Positions 46,431-56,110 of a DNA stretch of 64,000 bases are shown here, piece after piece. The first letter of the stretch is position 1. Every line of letters begins with the position of its first letter. Made by a program: the position numbers and the translations under genes. This stretch comes from an uncultured Alteromonadaceae bacterium. GTDB taxonomy: Bacteria; Pseudomonadota; Gammaproteobacteria; Enterobacterales; Alteromonadaceae. The notes beneath the pieces were generated by a model, which was not told where the DNA came from, ran no database searches, and saw nothing but the letters and a program-made list of their open reading frames with translations. Location of the stretch: NCBI GenBank assembly GCA_947503265.1, contig CANNDC010000005.1:124001-188000 (forward strand), in the 5' to 3' direction.

Positions 46431-47313
46431 TCTTTCCCCGTAGGTAATTTTTTATAAGTCTTGATATAGCTCTCACATCAAATTGGTTTAATCTGTGATG
46501 GCACGGTACGAAAAACACACTTAAATTGTAGAATACACTGCACTCAACCCCCCTGTTTTGCATAAACAATTTCATTTCATGAAGGAACTCTACAGGCCTG
46601 TTAATTTTGATTAGATAAGCTCCCGCACACTCAGTATCAGTGTATGAAAAAAAAGGTTCACAACCATCTACTTCCAACTCCTCTCGATACCAATATTCAA
46701 CTTGCTTTCGTTTATAAAAAATCTCAAACAGCTTGGTTTCATATAAACTAAAGACACTTCTAGCTAAATTTGAATCTTTTCTATCATTAATCTTTTTCTT
46801 CGAATACTTTGCTGATAATAGTAAACCTCCTTTCAAGATAGGAAGAAACTTACTTAAGCTGAATATTGCATATTCACATTTCAATTTACGATCATAAAAA
46901 AGCGCTGAAAATGAGTGGGCAAAATCTTCAATCAATGGAACACCATATTCTGACAGCTTATCTACACCTGAATAAAATTTCCCAAATTCATGAATTACCA
47001 GTATTACTCTTGTTTTTTCGGAATATTCGCGACAATAACTACAAAATTTCAAAATTTCATCTGTTACACATGAACTAACATACTCATTCTGAGAAGTAGT
47101 GACTACCCAAACCTCATCTGATTTACACAGACCGATGCTAGATAGTGCGATATGTAGAGCACTTCTACCCGAATCACAGAACAGATAGTCATAGTTAGGA
47201 AAAAAGTTGGTTAAATAATTACTTTTCCGCCCCTTCAAATCATGATTTCTTGAGTGATCTGCGGTGGCGAATGGGCTTATTCGATATATCGCTTGTTGAA
47301 ACTTTGAATTCAT
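46420..47313 (-). CDS. Divergent DegT/DnrJ-like PLP-dependent enzyme
   Basis: The 297-aa protein keeps the outline of a DegT-family aminotransferase. It has FCDSGRSALHIALSSIGL (phosphate-binding loop), VPLIEDFAHSFSA (PLP Asp) and FSLSKFLPILKGGLLL, where the Lys is in Schiff-base position (about residue 153). It is shorter than usual (about 370), and the loops between these motifs are strongly changed. It may be a true aminotransferase for a second amino sugar or an altered member of the fold. It begins the run of genes after the 730-bp gap beyond rmlA. Confidence 0.7.
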   Translation of the reverse strand: MNSKFQQAIYRISPFATADHSRNHDLKGRKSNYLTNFFPNYDYLFCDSGRSALHIALSSIGLCKSDEVWVVTTSQNEYVSSCVTDEILKFCSYCREYSEKTRVILVIHEFGKFYSGVDKLSEYGVPLIEDFAHSFSALFYDRKLKCEYAIFSLSKFLPILKGGLLLSAKYSKKKINDRKDSNLARSVFSLYETKLFEIFYKRKQVEYWYREELEVDGCEPFFSYTDTECAGAYLIKINRPVEFLHEMKLFMQNRGVECSVFYNLSVFFVPCHHRLNQFDVRAISRLIKNYLRGKNDI

Positions 47314-47593
47314 TAATTTTGTCGTTTATTGGTTTAATCGTTTTTCTATTTTTCGCTAGAGCGAGTTGTTCTTTGTTTATAACTTAAATCGCAATCTTTT
47401 AGCAGCTATATCATTATGAACAACAATGAACCACACTATTGGAATTTCTTGCCAACTTATCGTATTGAACGGCTATCAAACAGTACTTTTACTCGATACA
47501 CTAGCACTTGTATATTTTTCTCTCTATGCCCTATCAAAACGCCTGGCTATCATACATCCCTCCTGCCAACAATGATAATGCTCGCTGATGTGG

Positions 47594-47779
47594 TTAAATA
47601 GCCAAACTTTCCCAATTTACCATGTAGCTTGCTTTATCATGTCTCCGATCGAAATAAAACAATGGCACGCCGCATGTTTGTTCATTGATTAATTCTTCGA
47701 AATACGTTTTAGTAGACACAAAAATCGATAAGTAAACATCGCTTAAAAACTTAGCTTCGTATGCGATACAAACTACTTT
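47594..47779 (-). other. Open frame without a good start, possible gene remnant
   Basis: Inside the 730-bp gene-free stretch 47314-48043 the minus strand has a 61-codon open frame bounded upstream by two stops. Its translation looks protein-like, for example CGVPLFYFDRRHDKASYMVN near the end. No ATG is available before the last third; a GTG at 47719 would give 41 aa. I recognise no family. It may be the tail of a gene lost from the locus, or chance. The rest of the stretch is AT-rich, with a 12-bp inverted repeat at 47812-47942. Confidence 0.3.
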
Positions 47780-47811
47780 TCATCATATTTTGTGTTTATA
47801 TTTATCATCAA

Positions 47812-47942
47812 CGTACCAACAATTTGTGAGTATTTGTTTACACTTTCCAATGAATTGTTAGATATTACAGTTACTTAAATAGAGATATCCGTTCTTACTG
47901 GCATTTTCATTCTAGCATAAGCATTAGTATATTGTTGGTACG
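47812..47942. repeat. Perfect 12-bp inverted repeat flanking about 107 bp
   Basis: CGTACCAACAAT at 47812-47823 and ATTGTTGGTACG at 47931-47942 form exact inverted arms downstream of rmlA. The enclosed sequence is AT-rich and noncoding. It could be the remnant of a small mobile element or a regulatory palindrome. Confidence 0.5.
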
Positions 47943-48043
47943 CTATCTAATTTTCAAAAGAGTAGATAACCTATACATAAGGTAATATTTTTCCGCTGAA
48001 CATACCCTTTAAACGATTGAAATTTGCAATTGATTTCAAGCTG

Positions 48044-48919
48044 TTAATGGTTTAAATCTGTTAGCAAGTTCATTAGGTATTGACCGTAACCATTTTTCAT
48101 TAATGGTTCTGCTAACTCTTTCAATTCTGCAGCATCTAACCAGCCTTGATTAAAAGCAATTTCTTCCAAACATGCTACTTTAAGACCTTGCCTGTGTTCT
48201 ATTGTCTGTACAAACGAGGACGCTTCTAACATTGAGTCATGAGTCCCCGTGTCCAACCAAGCAAAACCACGTCCAAGAATCTCGATATTCAAATCACCTC
48301 TCTCTAGATAGACGTTATTGACACTAGAAATTTCGAGCTCGCCTCGAATAGATGGTTTTATTGATTTTGCAATTTTTACAACATCGTTATCATAAAAGTA
48401 CAACCCAGTTATCGCATAATTCGACTTCGGATTTCTTGGCTTTTCTTCTATAGACAAAGCTTTCATATTGTTATCAAAATCTACAACACCAAATCGCTCT
48501 GGATCTTTTACTTGATAACCGAATACGGTCGCTCCACTGGTGCGAGAAGCTGCTTTTCGAAGCTTTGGCGAAAAACCTTGCCCATAAAAAATATTGTCTC
48601 CAAGAACTAAACAGACATTATCGTTTCCAATAAACTCTTCCCCTATTAAAAAAGCTTGTGCTAATCCATCAGGACTGGGTTGCACTTCGTAGGATATGTT
48701 GATTCCAAATCTAGAACCATTCATTAGCAAACGCTTATATCCATCTATATCTTCTGGAGTGGAAATAATTAATACATCTTTAATTCCTGCTAGCATTAAC
48801 GCAGAAATGGGATAAAAAATCATTGGTTTGTCATATATGGGTAGCAGTTGTTTAGAAACGCCTTGTGTAATAGGGTAAAGACGTGTTCCTGCCCCCCCTG
48901 CCAATATGATGCCTTTCAT
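48044..48919 (-). CDS. rmlA: Glucose-1-phosphate thymidylyltransferase
   Basis: This 291-aa protein starts [22 protein letters not shown] and has [52 protein letters not shown] and [16 protein letters not shown], all diagnostic of RmlA/RfbA. It makes dTDP-glucose for RmlB. No rmlC or rmlD is present, so the pathway here leads to dTDP-3-amino sugars and not to rhamnose. It lies 3 bp after rmlB. Confidence 0.97.
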   Translation of the reverse strand: MKGIILAGGAGTRLYPITQGVSKQLLPIYDKPMIFYPISALMLAGIKDVLIISTPEDIDGYKRLLMNGSRFGINISYEVQPSPDGLAQAFLIGEEFIGNDNVCLVLGDNIFYGQGFSPKLRKAASRTSGATVFGYQVKDPERFGVVDFDNNMKALSIEEKPRNPKSNYAITGLYFYDNDVVKIAKSIKPSIRGELEISSVNNVYLERGDLNIEILGRGFAWLDTGTHDSMLEASSFVQTIEHRQGLKVACLEEIAFNQGWLDAAELKELAEPLMKNGYGQYLMNLLTDLNH

Positions 48920-48922
48920 AAA

Positions 48923-49987
48923 TTAATCCTCAATCCCTAATCTCTCTAATTTATACGAACCATCTAAGACTTGGGTCCACCAATTTCTATTATTAAGATA
49001 CCAAAATACCGTTTTGCGTAGACCTGACTCAAAAGTCTCCTCAGGTTTCCATCCCAGCTCCCGCTCGATTTTTGTGGCGTCAATAGCATAACGTAGGTCA
49101 TGACCAGGTCGATCTTTTACAAACGATATTAAATCTTTGTAAGAGTCGACACCACTTGGTTTGATCGGAACTAACTCCTCCAATAAATCACATAAAGTCG
49201 TCACGACTTCTATATTTGTTTTCTCATTGTGACCACCAATATTATATGTCTCCCCTAATTTTCCAGAAGTAGCAACTAAATACAGTGCCCTCGCATGGTC
49301 TTCAACATAAAGCCAATCACGAATTTGCTCTCCATTACCGTAAATAGGTAGGGGTTTCCCTTCTAAAGCATTTAAAATAGTTAGAGGAATAAGTTTTTCT
49401 GGAAAATGAAATGGTCCATAATTGTTTGAACAATTGGTAATGATTGTCGGCAAATTATATGTTCTATACCACGCACGTACTAAATGATCACTGGCGGCTT
49501 TTGTTGCTGAATAAGGGCTGCTGGGCGCATATGAAGTTGTCTCAGTAAATAAATCTTCAGGTTTTTCAAGATCACCGTAAACTTCATCAGTAGAAACATG
49601 ATGAAATTTAAAAGTAGCTTTCCTATCCAATGGAAGTTTTGACCAATATGCTCGACTGGCTTCAAGCAAAGTATAAGTACCAACAACATTTGTTTCCACA
49701 AATGCAGTTGGTCCGTCAATTGAGCGATCAACATGGCTTTCAGCAGCTAAATGCATTACCAAGTCGGGTTGATACTCGTTAAAAATAATATCTAGTTCAA
49801 CTCTGTCACAAACATCAGCGTGTCTAAATATATATCTTTTACTATTTGAGATAGAAGAAAGCGACTCTAAATTGCCTGCATAGGTCAATTTGTCTACATT
49901 AACCACGTTATCTTTAGTATTTTCTATAATATGCCGTACGACAGCAGACCCAATAAATCCAGCTCCACCAGTTACTAATATATTCAC
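48923..49987 (-). CDS. rmlB: dTDP-glucose 4,6-dehydratase
   Basis: This 354-aa extended SDR has [32 protein letters not shown], the catalytic [11 protein letters not shown] (Asp-Glu pair) and [15 protein letters not shown] (YxxxK). A C-terminal [13 protein letters not shown] segment follows. It makes dTDP-4-keto-6-deoxyglucose, the substrate of the FdtA/QdtA-like isomerase encoded 7 kb downstream in the same locus. Confidence 0.97.
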   Translation of the reverse strand: MNILVTGGAGFIGSAVVRHIIENTKDNVVNVDKLTYAGNLESLSSISNSKRYIFRHADVCDRVELDIIFNEYQPDLVMHLAAESHVDRSIDGPTAFVETNVVGTYTLLEASRAYWSKLPLDRKATFKFHHVSTDEVYGDLEKPEDLFTETTSYAPSSPYSATKAASDHLVRAWYRTYNLPTIITNCSNNYGPFHFPEKLIPLTILNALEGKPLPIYGNGEQIRDWLYVEDHARALYLVATSGKLGETYNIGGHNEKTNIEVVTTLCDLLEELVPIKPSGVDSYKDLISFVKDRPGHDLRYAIDATKIERELGWKPEETFESGLRKTVFWYLNNRNWWTQVLDGSYKLERLGIED

Positions 49988-50047
49988 GATTTAAATCCTA
50001 GAAAATTCATACACCACTTTGTTCAGCTTACTGTATACTTTGAAAAC

Positions 50048-50299
50048 CTATGACGCTTGTTGCGTTAATCTCCAACGTATCAAATATACATTCGACACCA
50101 ACTCTAAAACCAATAGATTGAGGACGTAATCTCCAGAATACAACTCTTGAATCAAACTACCAAATTCATGAGTATCGCCATCGCTTAAAATAATAACTTT
50201 CCAAATATCAGCAGATATAACACCTATGAGCTTACTTGAATTGCGCTGTTCACATATTTCAAAACTACTAACTTTGGGTTTTATAACATTTACTGGAGC
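50048..50299 (-). other. 83-codon open frame lacking a start, possible frameshifted small gene
   Basis: In the 440-bp gap between rmlB and wzz the minus strand is open for 83 codons after an amber codon at 50300-50302. The translation (for example IGVISADIWKVIILSDGDTH and EFGSLIQELYSGDYVLN) looks like a folded protein. No ATG, GTG or TTG occurs in its first half. Just upstream a different frame reads ATG-YLLPSNLRYLGSSKCYK, so a single frameshift near 50280 could join the two into about 95 aa. No family was recognised. The rest of the gap shows nothing else. Confidence 0.3.
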
Positions 50300-50405
50300 C
50301 TAAATATCGCAAATTCGAAGGCAGCAAGTACATGTCATTTTTTTTGATTTACTTTTAGTGAACATTTAATTCGCTGTCGTTTTAAGTTAATGAACGAGAT
50401 ATATT

Positions 50406-51428
50406 TTAAATTTTGTCTATACGATCAATTTCATCGTCTAACTTTTGAGTGCTCGATTTATTCTTATAATATCGAACTAGAATTAAGATCATTGATGATA
50501 GGCTACCAAGCATTAAACATAGTATAACAATTAGAGCTCTATTGGGTTTCGCCCTTACTTCCGCAATCACAGGAGGATCGATGATTTTAAAAATGTATTC
50601 GTCTCTGACCTCAGCGAACATCAAAGTTTTTGTCTGCTCTTCAATTAGTTGATAAAGCAAAGTCTTATGTTCTAATATCTTTGTTTTTTCGATTTGAGAT
50701 TGTAAGAACGTGATACTTTTTTCAGCCTCCTGCTTGTCACGATTTTTCATATCTAAATTAATATCTCTCACTAACCAATCAATCCACTGTTTGGCTACAT
50801 AAGGAGAATAGTGTTCGATACTAATATTAACCATCCCGGTATCATTATTCTGTTGAATTTTTAAAATCCTGTCGAAAGTTTTTTTCGCTTCTTGCAAAGA
50901 TGGTCTGGCTTGCATAGGTGCTTTGACCTTTCGTACCCACTCGTTCTCATTCTGCAAATATATATCTTCGTCATAGATAACTTCATTATTGTAGATGTCC
51001 CAACCCTCAGATGCCATTAAATCAGCCAAAATATCATGCCTCTGCGCAAACTTGCTGAAAAACTCCCGGGATTTAAGGATTTCGAGGGCCATTGTTGTTT
51101 TGTCGGCTTTTCCCCCACTCAAATTGACACCAGCTAGAGAAGCTAACCCACCAAATTGCCCAGCCAATCCTCCTAGCCCGCCTTGTTGCTCATCGCTCGC
51201 AGGAGCTAGTAGCGCCTCTGAGTTATAGACGTTGGGTAGGCTCAATGCGTAGAAGACAGAACAGACTGCAAATAGTGCAGTTATACTAATAATTATCCAT
51301 CTACCTTGCCAAATAATGCCCCATAGTTCACGAAGGTCAACTTCGTCTTTGGTCTGGGGTTTGTTGTCTGGTGATACCACATATCTAGAATTCTCATATC
51401 GTAGCTCTTTATCTTGATTTTCAGTCAT
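50406..51428 (-). CDS. wzz: Wzz/OtnB-like polysaccharide chain-length determinant
   Basis: A protein of about 340 aa with two membrane helices (about 44-64 and 300-322) that flank a periplasmic domain. The N-terminal VDLRELWGIIWQGRWIII and the PPVIAEVRAKPNRALIVILC segment before the second helix (proline-rich) are hallmarks of Wzz/LpsO chain-length regulators. No C-terminal kinase domain is present. Paired with the SLBB exporter it resembles OtnA/OtnB of Vibrio cholerae O139. ATG at 51428 is chosen over a TTG at 51452. Confidence 0.92.
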   Translation of the reverse strand: MTENQDKELRYENSRYVVSPDNKPQTKDEVDLRELWGIIWQGRWIIISITALFAVCSVFYALSLPNVYNSEALLAPASDEQQGGLGGLAGQFGGLASLAGVNLSGGKADKTTMALEILKSREFFSKFAQRHDILADLMASEGWDIYNNEVIYDEDIYLQNENEWVRKVKAPMQARPSLQEAKKTFDRILKIQQNNDTGMVNISIEHYSPYVAKQWIDWLVRDINLDMKNRDKQEAEKSITFLQSQIEKTKILEHKTLLYQLIEEQTKTLMFAEVRDEYIFKIIDPPVIAEVRAKPNRALIVILCLMLGSLSSMILILVRYYKNKSSTQKLDDEIDRIDKI

Positions 51429-51456
51429 TAACTCACTCGAATATATTTGCAATGGA

Positions 51457-54114
51457 TCATAAACGCCCTATTGCAACCAATGCCACAACGGATTGATAAA
51501 AAATCTGTGTAACCGTCTGCCATAAACCTAAACGCTCATAGTTAACCACGTCTCTAGGCACAACTATAGTGTCACCGGGTTCAAGCATGACTACTTCACC
51601 ATCGAACCAAAAATTATTGTTAGGCACTTTCACCGAACCATTTGCTTTGACTATGTAAATTTTGCTGTCGTCTGCTCTTTGCGTAAGTCCACCAGAGCGC
51701 TGAACATATTCTTCTAATGAAATCGTTTCTTCCAGAATGTGTGTAGTAGGAACAAAAACTTCTCCAATAACGGAAACAGAAGGAGATATATTGGGAACAA
51801 AGAGCTTGTCGCCATCTTTAAGGGTGATATCGTGAGTTGTATTTCCTGCAATAATCGCAGGCATATCAATGACTAACCTTCCTACCGGCTCCACTGACAA
51901 CAACTCTTCCAAAATTCCCTTAGCATCTTCATAGTTGACGGTTTTTACGTTTTGGCTACCGGAAACGTTACTAGAAATAATCTGCTGCTTTAACTCTTCG
52001 ACTGTCTTGTCAAGATTGGCTTTCTCTCGCTCTTTAAGCTCTTCTCTTGTAAAAATCGAAGCTCGAGCGCTAGCTTCGCTGGTAAACCCGCCTGCCCGTT
52101 TTATTAGTTGTCCTAAGGTTTCATTCTTCCTGATTTGATAAACACCAGGGAATACAACTTCACCAACTAACTCTACGCTCCTGTTATCATACCAATCAGG
52201 AGTTCTGAGAACATTTAGTTTATCTTTACTCACTAAAGGTTGATTGGCGACATTGTCACCTAGCAATGCATCAATCAAATTGATGTCTATATGCTGAACT
52301 TTAAAGGAGTTTTGAGCATCAAGCTGAGTTCTCGATATTTCTGCTTTTTGTAAATACGCAGACTCAATAAGTCCACCTGCAGCCATTATGAGATCTCTTA
52401 CTCGACCATTATTCGATATAGGGTAAACACCCGGAAATTTAACCTGTCCAGTAATTTCTGCCAATTTCACCGGATTAACATGCGTCCCTTCATCTTTTAA
52501 CCTAGCGATAATTGGTGCAAGTAACTGTTTGCGAGAGAAGCTTTTTGTGTCTTTTAACAATAATTGTTTTTCAGTAAAAGATGATGCTTCTAGTTCTTGC
52601 AGATAGTTGGCTTGTTCCGTCTTTAAATCATCTTGAGAAGTTTTTAAGTTACCATCAGTAACATCTGCTTCAACGCTATGTGCCTCATCAAGACCTATTC
52701 GATTGAACAATATTATTTGATCAAATTTGTATAACTCCAAATCAAAACTACCAGAAAGAATATCTCTAGGTCCAAATTGAATTACCTCACTTTGCTCCCC
52801 AAATTTATCTCGTCTAACGACCAAAGCGTAATCTAAATCGGTGCTATTTAGCAGTGTGTTTTTGCTAATTAACGAAGAAATTTTTTGGCCTTTTGCCCAT
52901 TGAACCATTCCAGGAGTAGCGTAGGCTCCTGAAATTAGAATAGCGTTAGTAAATTCTTCACTGGCACTTGGTACGTTAATAAAATCGCCGCTCCATAGTG
53001 AAAACGCCTCGTTAGCGCCTTTGAGGGTATTGACTGTTTTCACTTCCAAGCCAGAGACTGCCGTTTTGCGCGCAATCTGCAACTTGTCAGCCGCTGCACT
53101 GGGCAGTAACCCACCTGCTATCGAAATCAGATCACTTAAATTTTCATCGTCTTTGACTTCATAAATTGCCGGTCTTCTTACGTTGCCATCAATGCTGACT
53201 AGTTTTTTGACAGTAGGCACGAAGATTACATCGCCTTGCTGCAACCTTTTGTCACCTTCAGTGGAACCGAAAACTAACAAGTCATACAAGTCATAGGTGG
53301 TGATAGTTTTTCCATTGCGTTTTAATTGAATATTACGAAGTGAACCTATCTCATTGACACCACCACTACTGAACAAAGCATGGGTAACAGTTGAAAGCGA
53401 GCTGAGCGTAATCACACCTGGACGATAAACCTCTCCTAACAAATACACTTGTATCGTTCGAAGAGAGCCCATCGTGATGTGTGGTGTTACACCTATTACC
53501 TGTTGTTTGTATTTATCTATTATTTGCTGTTTCAGTTCTTGATAAGTTAAACCGGTAACAGAAATAGAACCTAGATCAGGTATTTGTACCGAGCCTTCGT
53601 TATTGACAATTAGCTCAAAGTTTCCAGTTTCCTTTCCAAATAATAGAACATTTATAGAATCACCAGGACCAATTAAATAATCTGCAGGAACCGGTATATT
53701 TTTAGAAGGAACAAACGCACCGCTAACCGAGCCCTCATTGCCGACATCACCATCATTATTGCTTGCTGCTTTCGGTGAAGAAAATAAATCGTAACCAAAT
53801 GGTGTTAATTTTGATGTTAACTCTTCAGCGACACTTTGCTTTGCAAGCTCCTTAGCAACCTCTTCGTTGTCGACCACTCTCTCGATGACAGTAACATTGT
53901 CTGAGTCTTTAGGTTGATTTGAACCTTGGTCTTGTGCAGAAAAAGCCGAAAGATCTACTCCCAACTGTCTTGCAAGAGCTTCTTGCTGCGCTCGCGGCAT
54001 ATTTTTAAATTGTTGGATTTGTTGAGGAGTTGGATTAAATGACTGTGCATGTGCAGTATTGCTTATAGCCAAAGCTAACAACAACATAACATACAATTTT
54101 AACTTACTAAGCAT
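51457..54114 (-). CDS. Wza/OtnA-like outer-membrane polysaccharide export protein with multiple SLBB domains
   Basis: A protein of about 885 aa with a signal peptide ending near NTAHAQS. A Poly_export domain follows (about 135-230, with DYLIGPGDSINVLLFG and VTGLTYQELKQQI). Several SLBB repeats come after it (VYLLGEVYRPGVITL, VSIDGNVRRPAIYEV, AEITGQVKFPGVYPI, VELVGEVVFPGVYQI, VSVIGEVFVPTTHIL). It is much longer than E. coli Wza (379 aa), as in OtnA-type proteins. It forms the secretion channel across periplasm and outer membrane. It is the first gene of the operon. The ATG at 54114 places the signal peptide correctly. Confidence 0.93.
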   Translation of the reverse strand: MLSKLKLYVMLLLALAISNTAHAQSFNPTPQQIQQFKNMPRAQQEALARQLGVDLSAFSAQDQGSNQPKDSDNVTVIERVVDNEEVAKELAKQSVAEELTSKLTPFGYDLFSSPKAASNNDGDVGNEGSVSGAFVPSKNIPVPADYLIGPGDSINVLLFGKETGNFELIVNNEGSVQIPDLGSISVTGLTYQELKQQIIDKYKQQVIGVTPHITMGSLRTIQVYLLGEVYRPGVITLSSLSTVTHALFSSGGVNEIGSLRNIQLKRNGKTITTYDLYDLLVFGSTEGDKRLQQGDVIFVPTVKKLVSIDGNVRRPAIYEVKDDENLSDLISIAGGLLPSAAADKLQIARKTAVSGLEVKTVNTLKGANEAFSLWSGDFINVPSASEEFTNAILISGAYATPGMVQWAKGQKISSLISKNTLLNSTDLDYALVVRRDKFGEQSEVIQFGPRDILSGSFDLELYKFDQIILFNRIGLDEAHSVEADVTDGNLKTSQDDLKTEQANYLQELEASSFTEKQLLLKDTKSFSRKQLLAPIIARLKDEGTHVNPVKLAEITGQVKFPGVYPISNNGRVRDLIMAAGGLIESAYLQKAEISRTQLDAQNSFKVQHIDINLIDALLGDNVANQPLVSKDKLNVLRTPDWYDNRSVELVGEVVFPGVYQIRKNETLGQLIKRAGGFTSEASARASIFTREELKEREKANLDKTVEELKQQIISSNVSGSQNVKTVNYEDAKGILEELLSVEPVGRLVIDMPAIIAGNTTHDITLKDGDKLFVPNISPSVSVIGEVFVPTTHILEETISLEEYVQRSGGLTQRADDSKIYIVKANGSVKVPNNNFWFDGEVVMLEPGDTIVVPRDVVNYERLGLWQTVTQIFYQSVVALVAIGRL

Positions 54115-54468
54115 TCGGCAATCCGTAACGTAATAAAGGCATGAAGTGAACATTAACATCCGTAATTTTCAGGCGCGCATAATATATGAAGCGCTGCTTG
54201 ATTTAAATATTTAATTCATCATTCTATCAAAACTAATCAGGATGTGTATTATTGAATTGAGGGTTCGCGTTCACCTAAGTTTATTTGCCTCTTTCTTGTT
54301 TTCAAGCATCACCTCTAGTATAAAACATAACAGTTTGCTGGATATTCAATTAGCTAATCGTTAACCAGCTACCATTGACAAGTTTAATAATAACTAAAAC
54401 AAAAACAGCTCTCAGTGCTCACGATTCCTAAATTGGAATCTGCTGGGAGACTAATAAAGGCAGTGATA
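54115..54468. promoter_or_regulatory. Divergent upstream region of the polysaccharide operon and the POT transporter gene
   Basis: These 354 bp separate the first gene of the minus-strand polysaccharide operon from the plus-strand transporter gene. The stretch is AT-rich. On the minus strand TTGATA (near 54225) with a TTTAAA 17 bp downstream is a possible promoter. I found no ops element (GGCGGTAG) or JUMPStart-like sequence. No gene is visible. Confidence 0.4.
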
Positions 54469-55980
54469 ATGAATTCTAAGATACCTGATTTTTTTGGCCA
54501 CCCTGGCGGCCTGCAAACCCTATTTTTTACTGAAATGTGGGAACGCATGAGTTATTACGGCATGCGTGCCCTACTCGTTTTGTTTATGACCGCGAGCATT
54601 CAAGAAGAAGGAATGGCGATAACAGTCGCTTCTGCAACAGCTATCTATGGTCTCTATACTGGTGCAGTCTACTTTATGGGACTTCCCGGTGGCTGGATTG
54701 CAGATAGACTAATCGGTAGCCAAAAGGCAGTGTGGTATGGCGGTATTATCATTATGTGTGGTCACATAGTGTTAGCAATACCTGCCACTTGGAGCTTTTT
54801 CATCGGCTTAATTTTAGTCGTTCTAGGTACTGGTTTGTTGAAGCCAAACGTAGGTATTCTAGTTGGTCAACTATACTCCCCAGAAGACCAGCGCCGTGAT
54901 GCGGGTTATACCATTTATTACATGGGCATCAATATCGGTTCTCTTATCGGTTATTTCGTTTGTGGTTGGTTGCAAGTCAATGCGGGCTATCACTACGCGT
55001 TTGGCGCAGCTGCAATAGGGATGGCAATTGGCTTATTCCAATATCGAGCGACATTGAACAGGTTAGGTGGTGTTGGTGCAGCTCCTTTGCTCAAACTAAG
55101 TCCATCAGGCGAGAAGAAAAGCTGGTCGGTAATCGTTGCTTTTTTGATCGGTTTAGCTGTGATTACGTTTAGCATGATGACAGGACTCTTAACCATCGAT
55201 CCGGTTACGCTAGCACAATACGTAGCCATCGCTATAACCGTTGTATTCCTTGCATATTACGCTGGCATTTATGCTTTTGGTAATTTGACCTCTGATGAAA
55301 AACGCGCTCTTGGAGCTTTGTTTTTAGTGTGTATTGCGTCTATATTCTTTTGGTCTGGTTTTGAGCAAGCAGGCTCATCACTGAATTTGTTTGGTAGAGA
55401 CTACACAGACCGAATGATTGGCACATTTGAGATACCGCCAGCTTGGTTCCAATCCGCAAATTCTTTCTTCATTATCACGCTGTCTCCCTTCTTTGCAGCA
55501 CTCTGGGTGAACTTAGGGAAACGCATGATTACGCCGTCATATGGCATTAAGTGTGCTGTGGGGCTTGTCATCATGGCTACGGGCTTTATTGTTATGTTCT
55601 TTGCTGCTCAAATCGCCGCTAGCGGATTAAAAGCGGCTCCCTATTTCTTAGTAGCGACTTACTTCTTGCACACCGTCGGTGAACTTTGCTTAAGTCCGGT
55701 GGCACTTGCCGCTGTAAGTAAATTGTCGCCAAAGCGTTTCGCTGGTCAAATGATGGGCGTTTTTGTTCTAACGTATTCTATTGGCAATGTCACTGCAGGT
55801 TTACTTGCAGGTGGACTGGACCCAGATAACTTAAGTGACATGCCGGATTTGTTCATGGGAATCGGTCAAATTACCATTGCAGCTGGAATTGTCGTTGCCT
55901 TGTTTACTCTGAAAACACGTAAATGGGAAAAACTGGCAGAGAAAAAATCCTTTAATGGCGGAGATTCTGAAAACGCATAA
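54469..55980 (+). CDS. POT/PTR-family proton-dependent oligopeptide transporter
   Basis: A protein of about 503 aa. It opens FGHPGGLQTLFFTEMWERMSYYGMRALLVLFM, which contains the ExxER proton-coupling motif characteristic of peptide:H+ symporters (E-M-W-E-R). A second PTR2 signature reads GLLKPNVGILVGQLY. About fourteen hydrophobic segments are visible. The family imports di- and tripeptides. The frame opens at a GTG at 54415. ATG at 54469 has AAGG 8 nt upstream and gives the family N-terminus. It is followed by a strong terminator. Confidence 0.93.
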   Translation: MNSKIPDFFGHPGGLQTLFFTEMWERMSYYGMRALLVLFMTASIQEEGMAITVASATAIYGLYTGAVYFMGLPGGWIADRLIGSQKAVWYGGIIIMCGHIVLAIPATWSFFIGLILVVLGTGLLKPNVGILVGQLYSPEDQRRDAGYTIYYMGINIGSLIGYFVCGWLQVNAGYHYAFGAAAIGMAIGLFQYRATLNRLGGVGAAPLLKLSPSGEKKSWSVIVAFLIGLAVITFSMMTGLLTIDPVTLAQYVAIAITVVFLAYYAGIYAFGNLTSDEKRALGALFLVCIASIFFWSGFEQAGSSLNLFGRDYTDRMIGTFEIPPAWFQSANSFFIITLSPFFAALWVNLGKRMITPSYGIKCAVGLVIMATGFIVMFFAAQIAASGLKAAPYFLVATYFLHTVGELCLSPVALAAVSKLSPKRFAGQMMGVFVLTYSIGNVTAGLLAGGLDPDNLSDMPDLFMGIGQITIAAGIVVALFTLKTRKWEKLAEKKSFNGGDSENA

Positions 55981-56023
55981 ACGCTACTTTCTGTAATAAA
56001 ATTACATAAAATGCATAATTAAT

Positions 56024-56066
56024 AACGCCTTGAACTGAAAAACATTCATTTCAAGGCGTTTTTGTT
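56024..56066 (+). terminator. Rho-independent terminator of the POT transporter gene
   Basis: An 11-bp perfect stem (AACGCCTTGAA with TTCAAGGCGTT) and a 15-nt loop are followed by TTTTTG, 44 bp after the stop. Confidence 0.88.
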
Positions 56067-56110
56067 TGTATAATACAAAATCATTTAGGGATTTTATTGA
56101 GGAGGTGAAT

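Noticed and set aside
47416..47601. 61-codon plus-strand frame in the gap downstream of rmlA
   Set aside because: It runs against the operon, has low-complexity Ser/Thr-rich content and no ribosome site. The opposite strand gives a more protein-like frame.
54115..54468. JUMPStart/ops element upstream of the polysaccharide operon
   Set aside because: I looked for GGCGGTAG and its complement here and in the other gaps of the locus and did not find it, so RfaH-type control is not supported.
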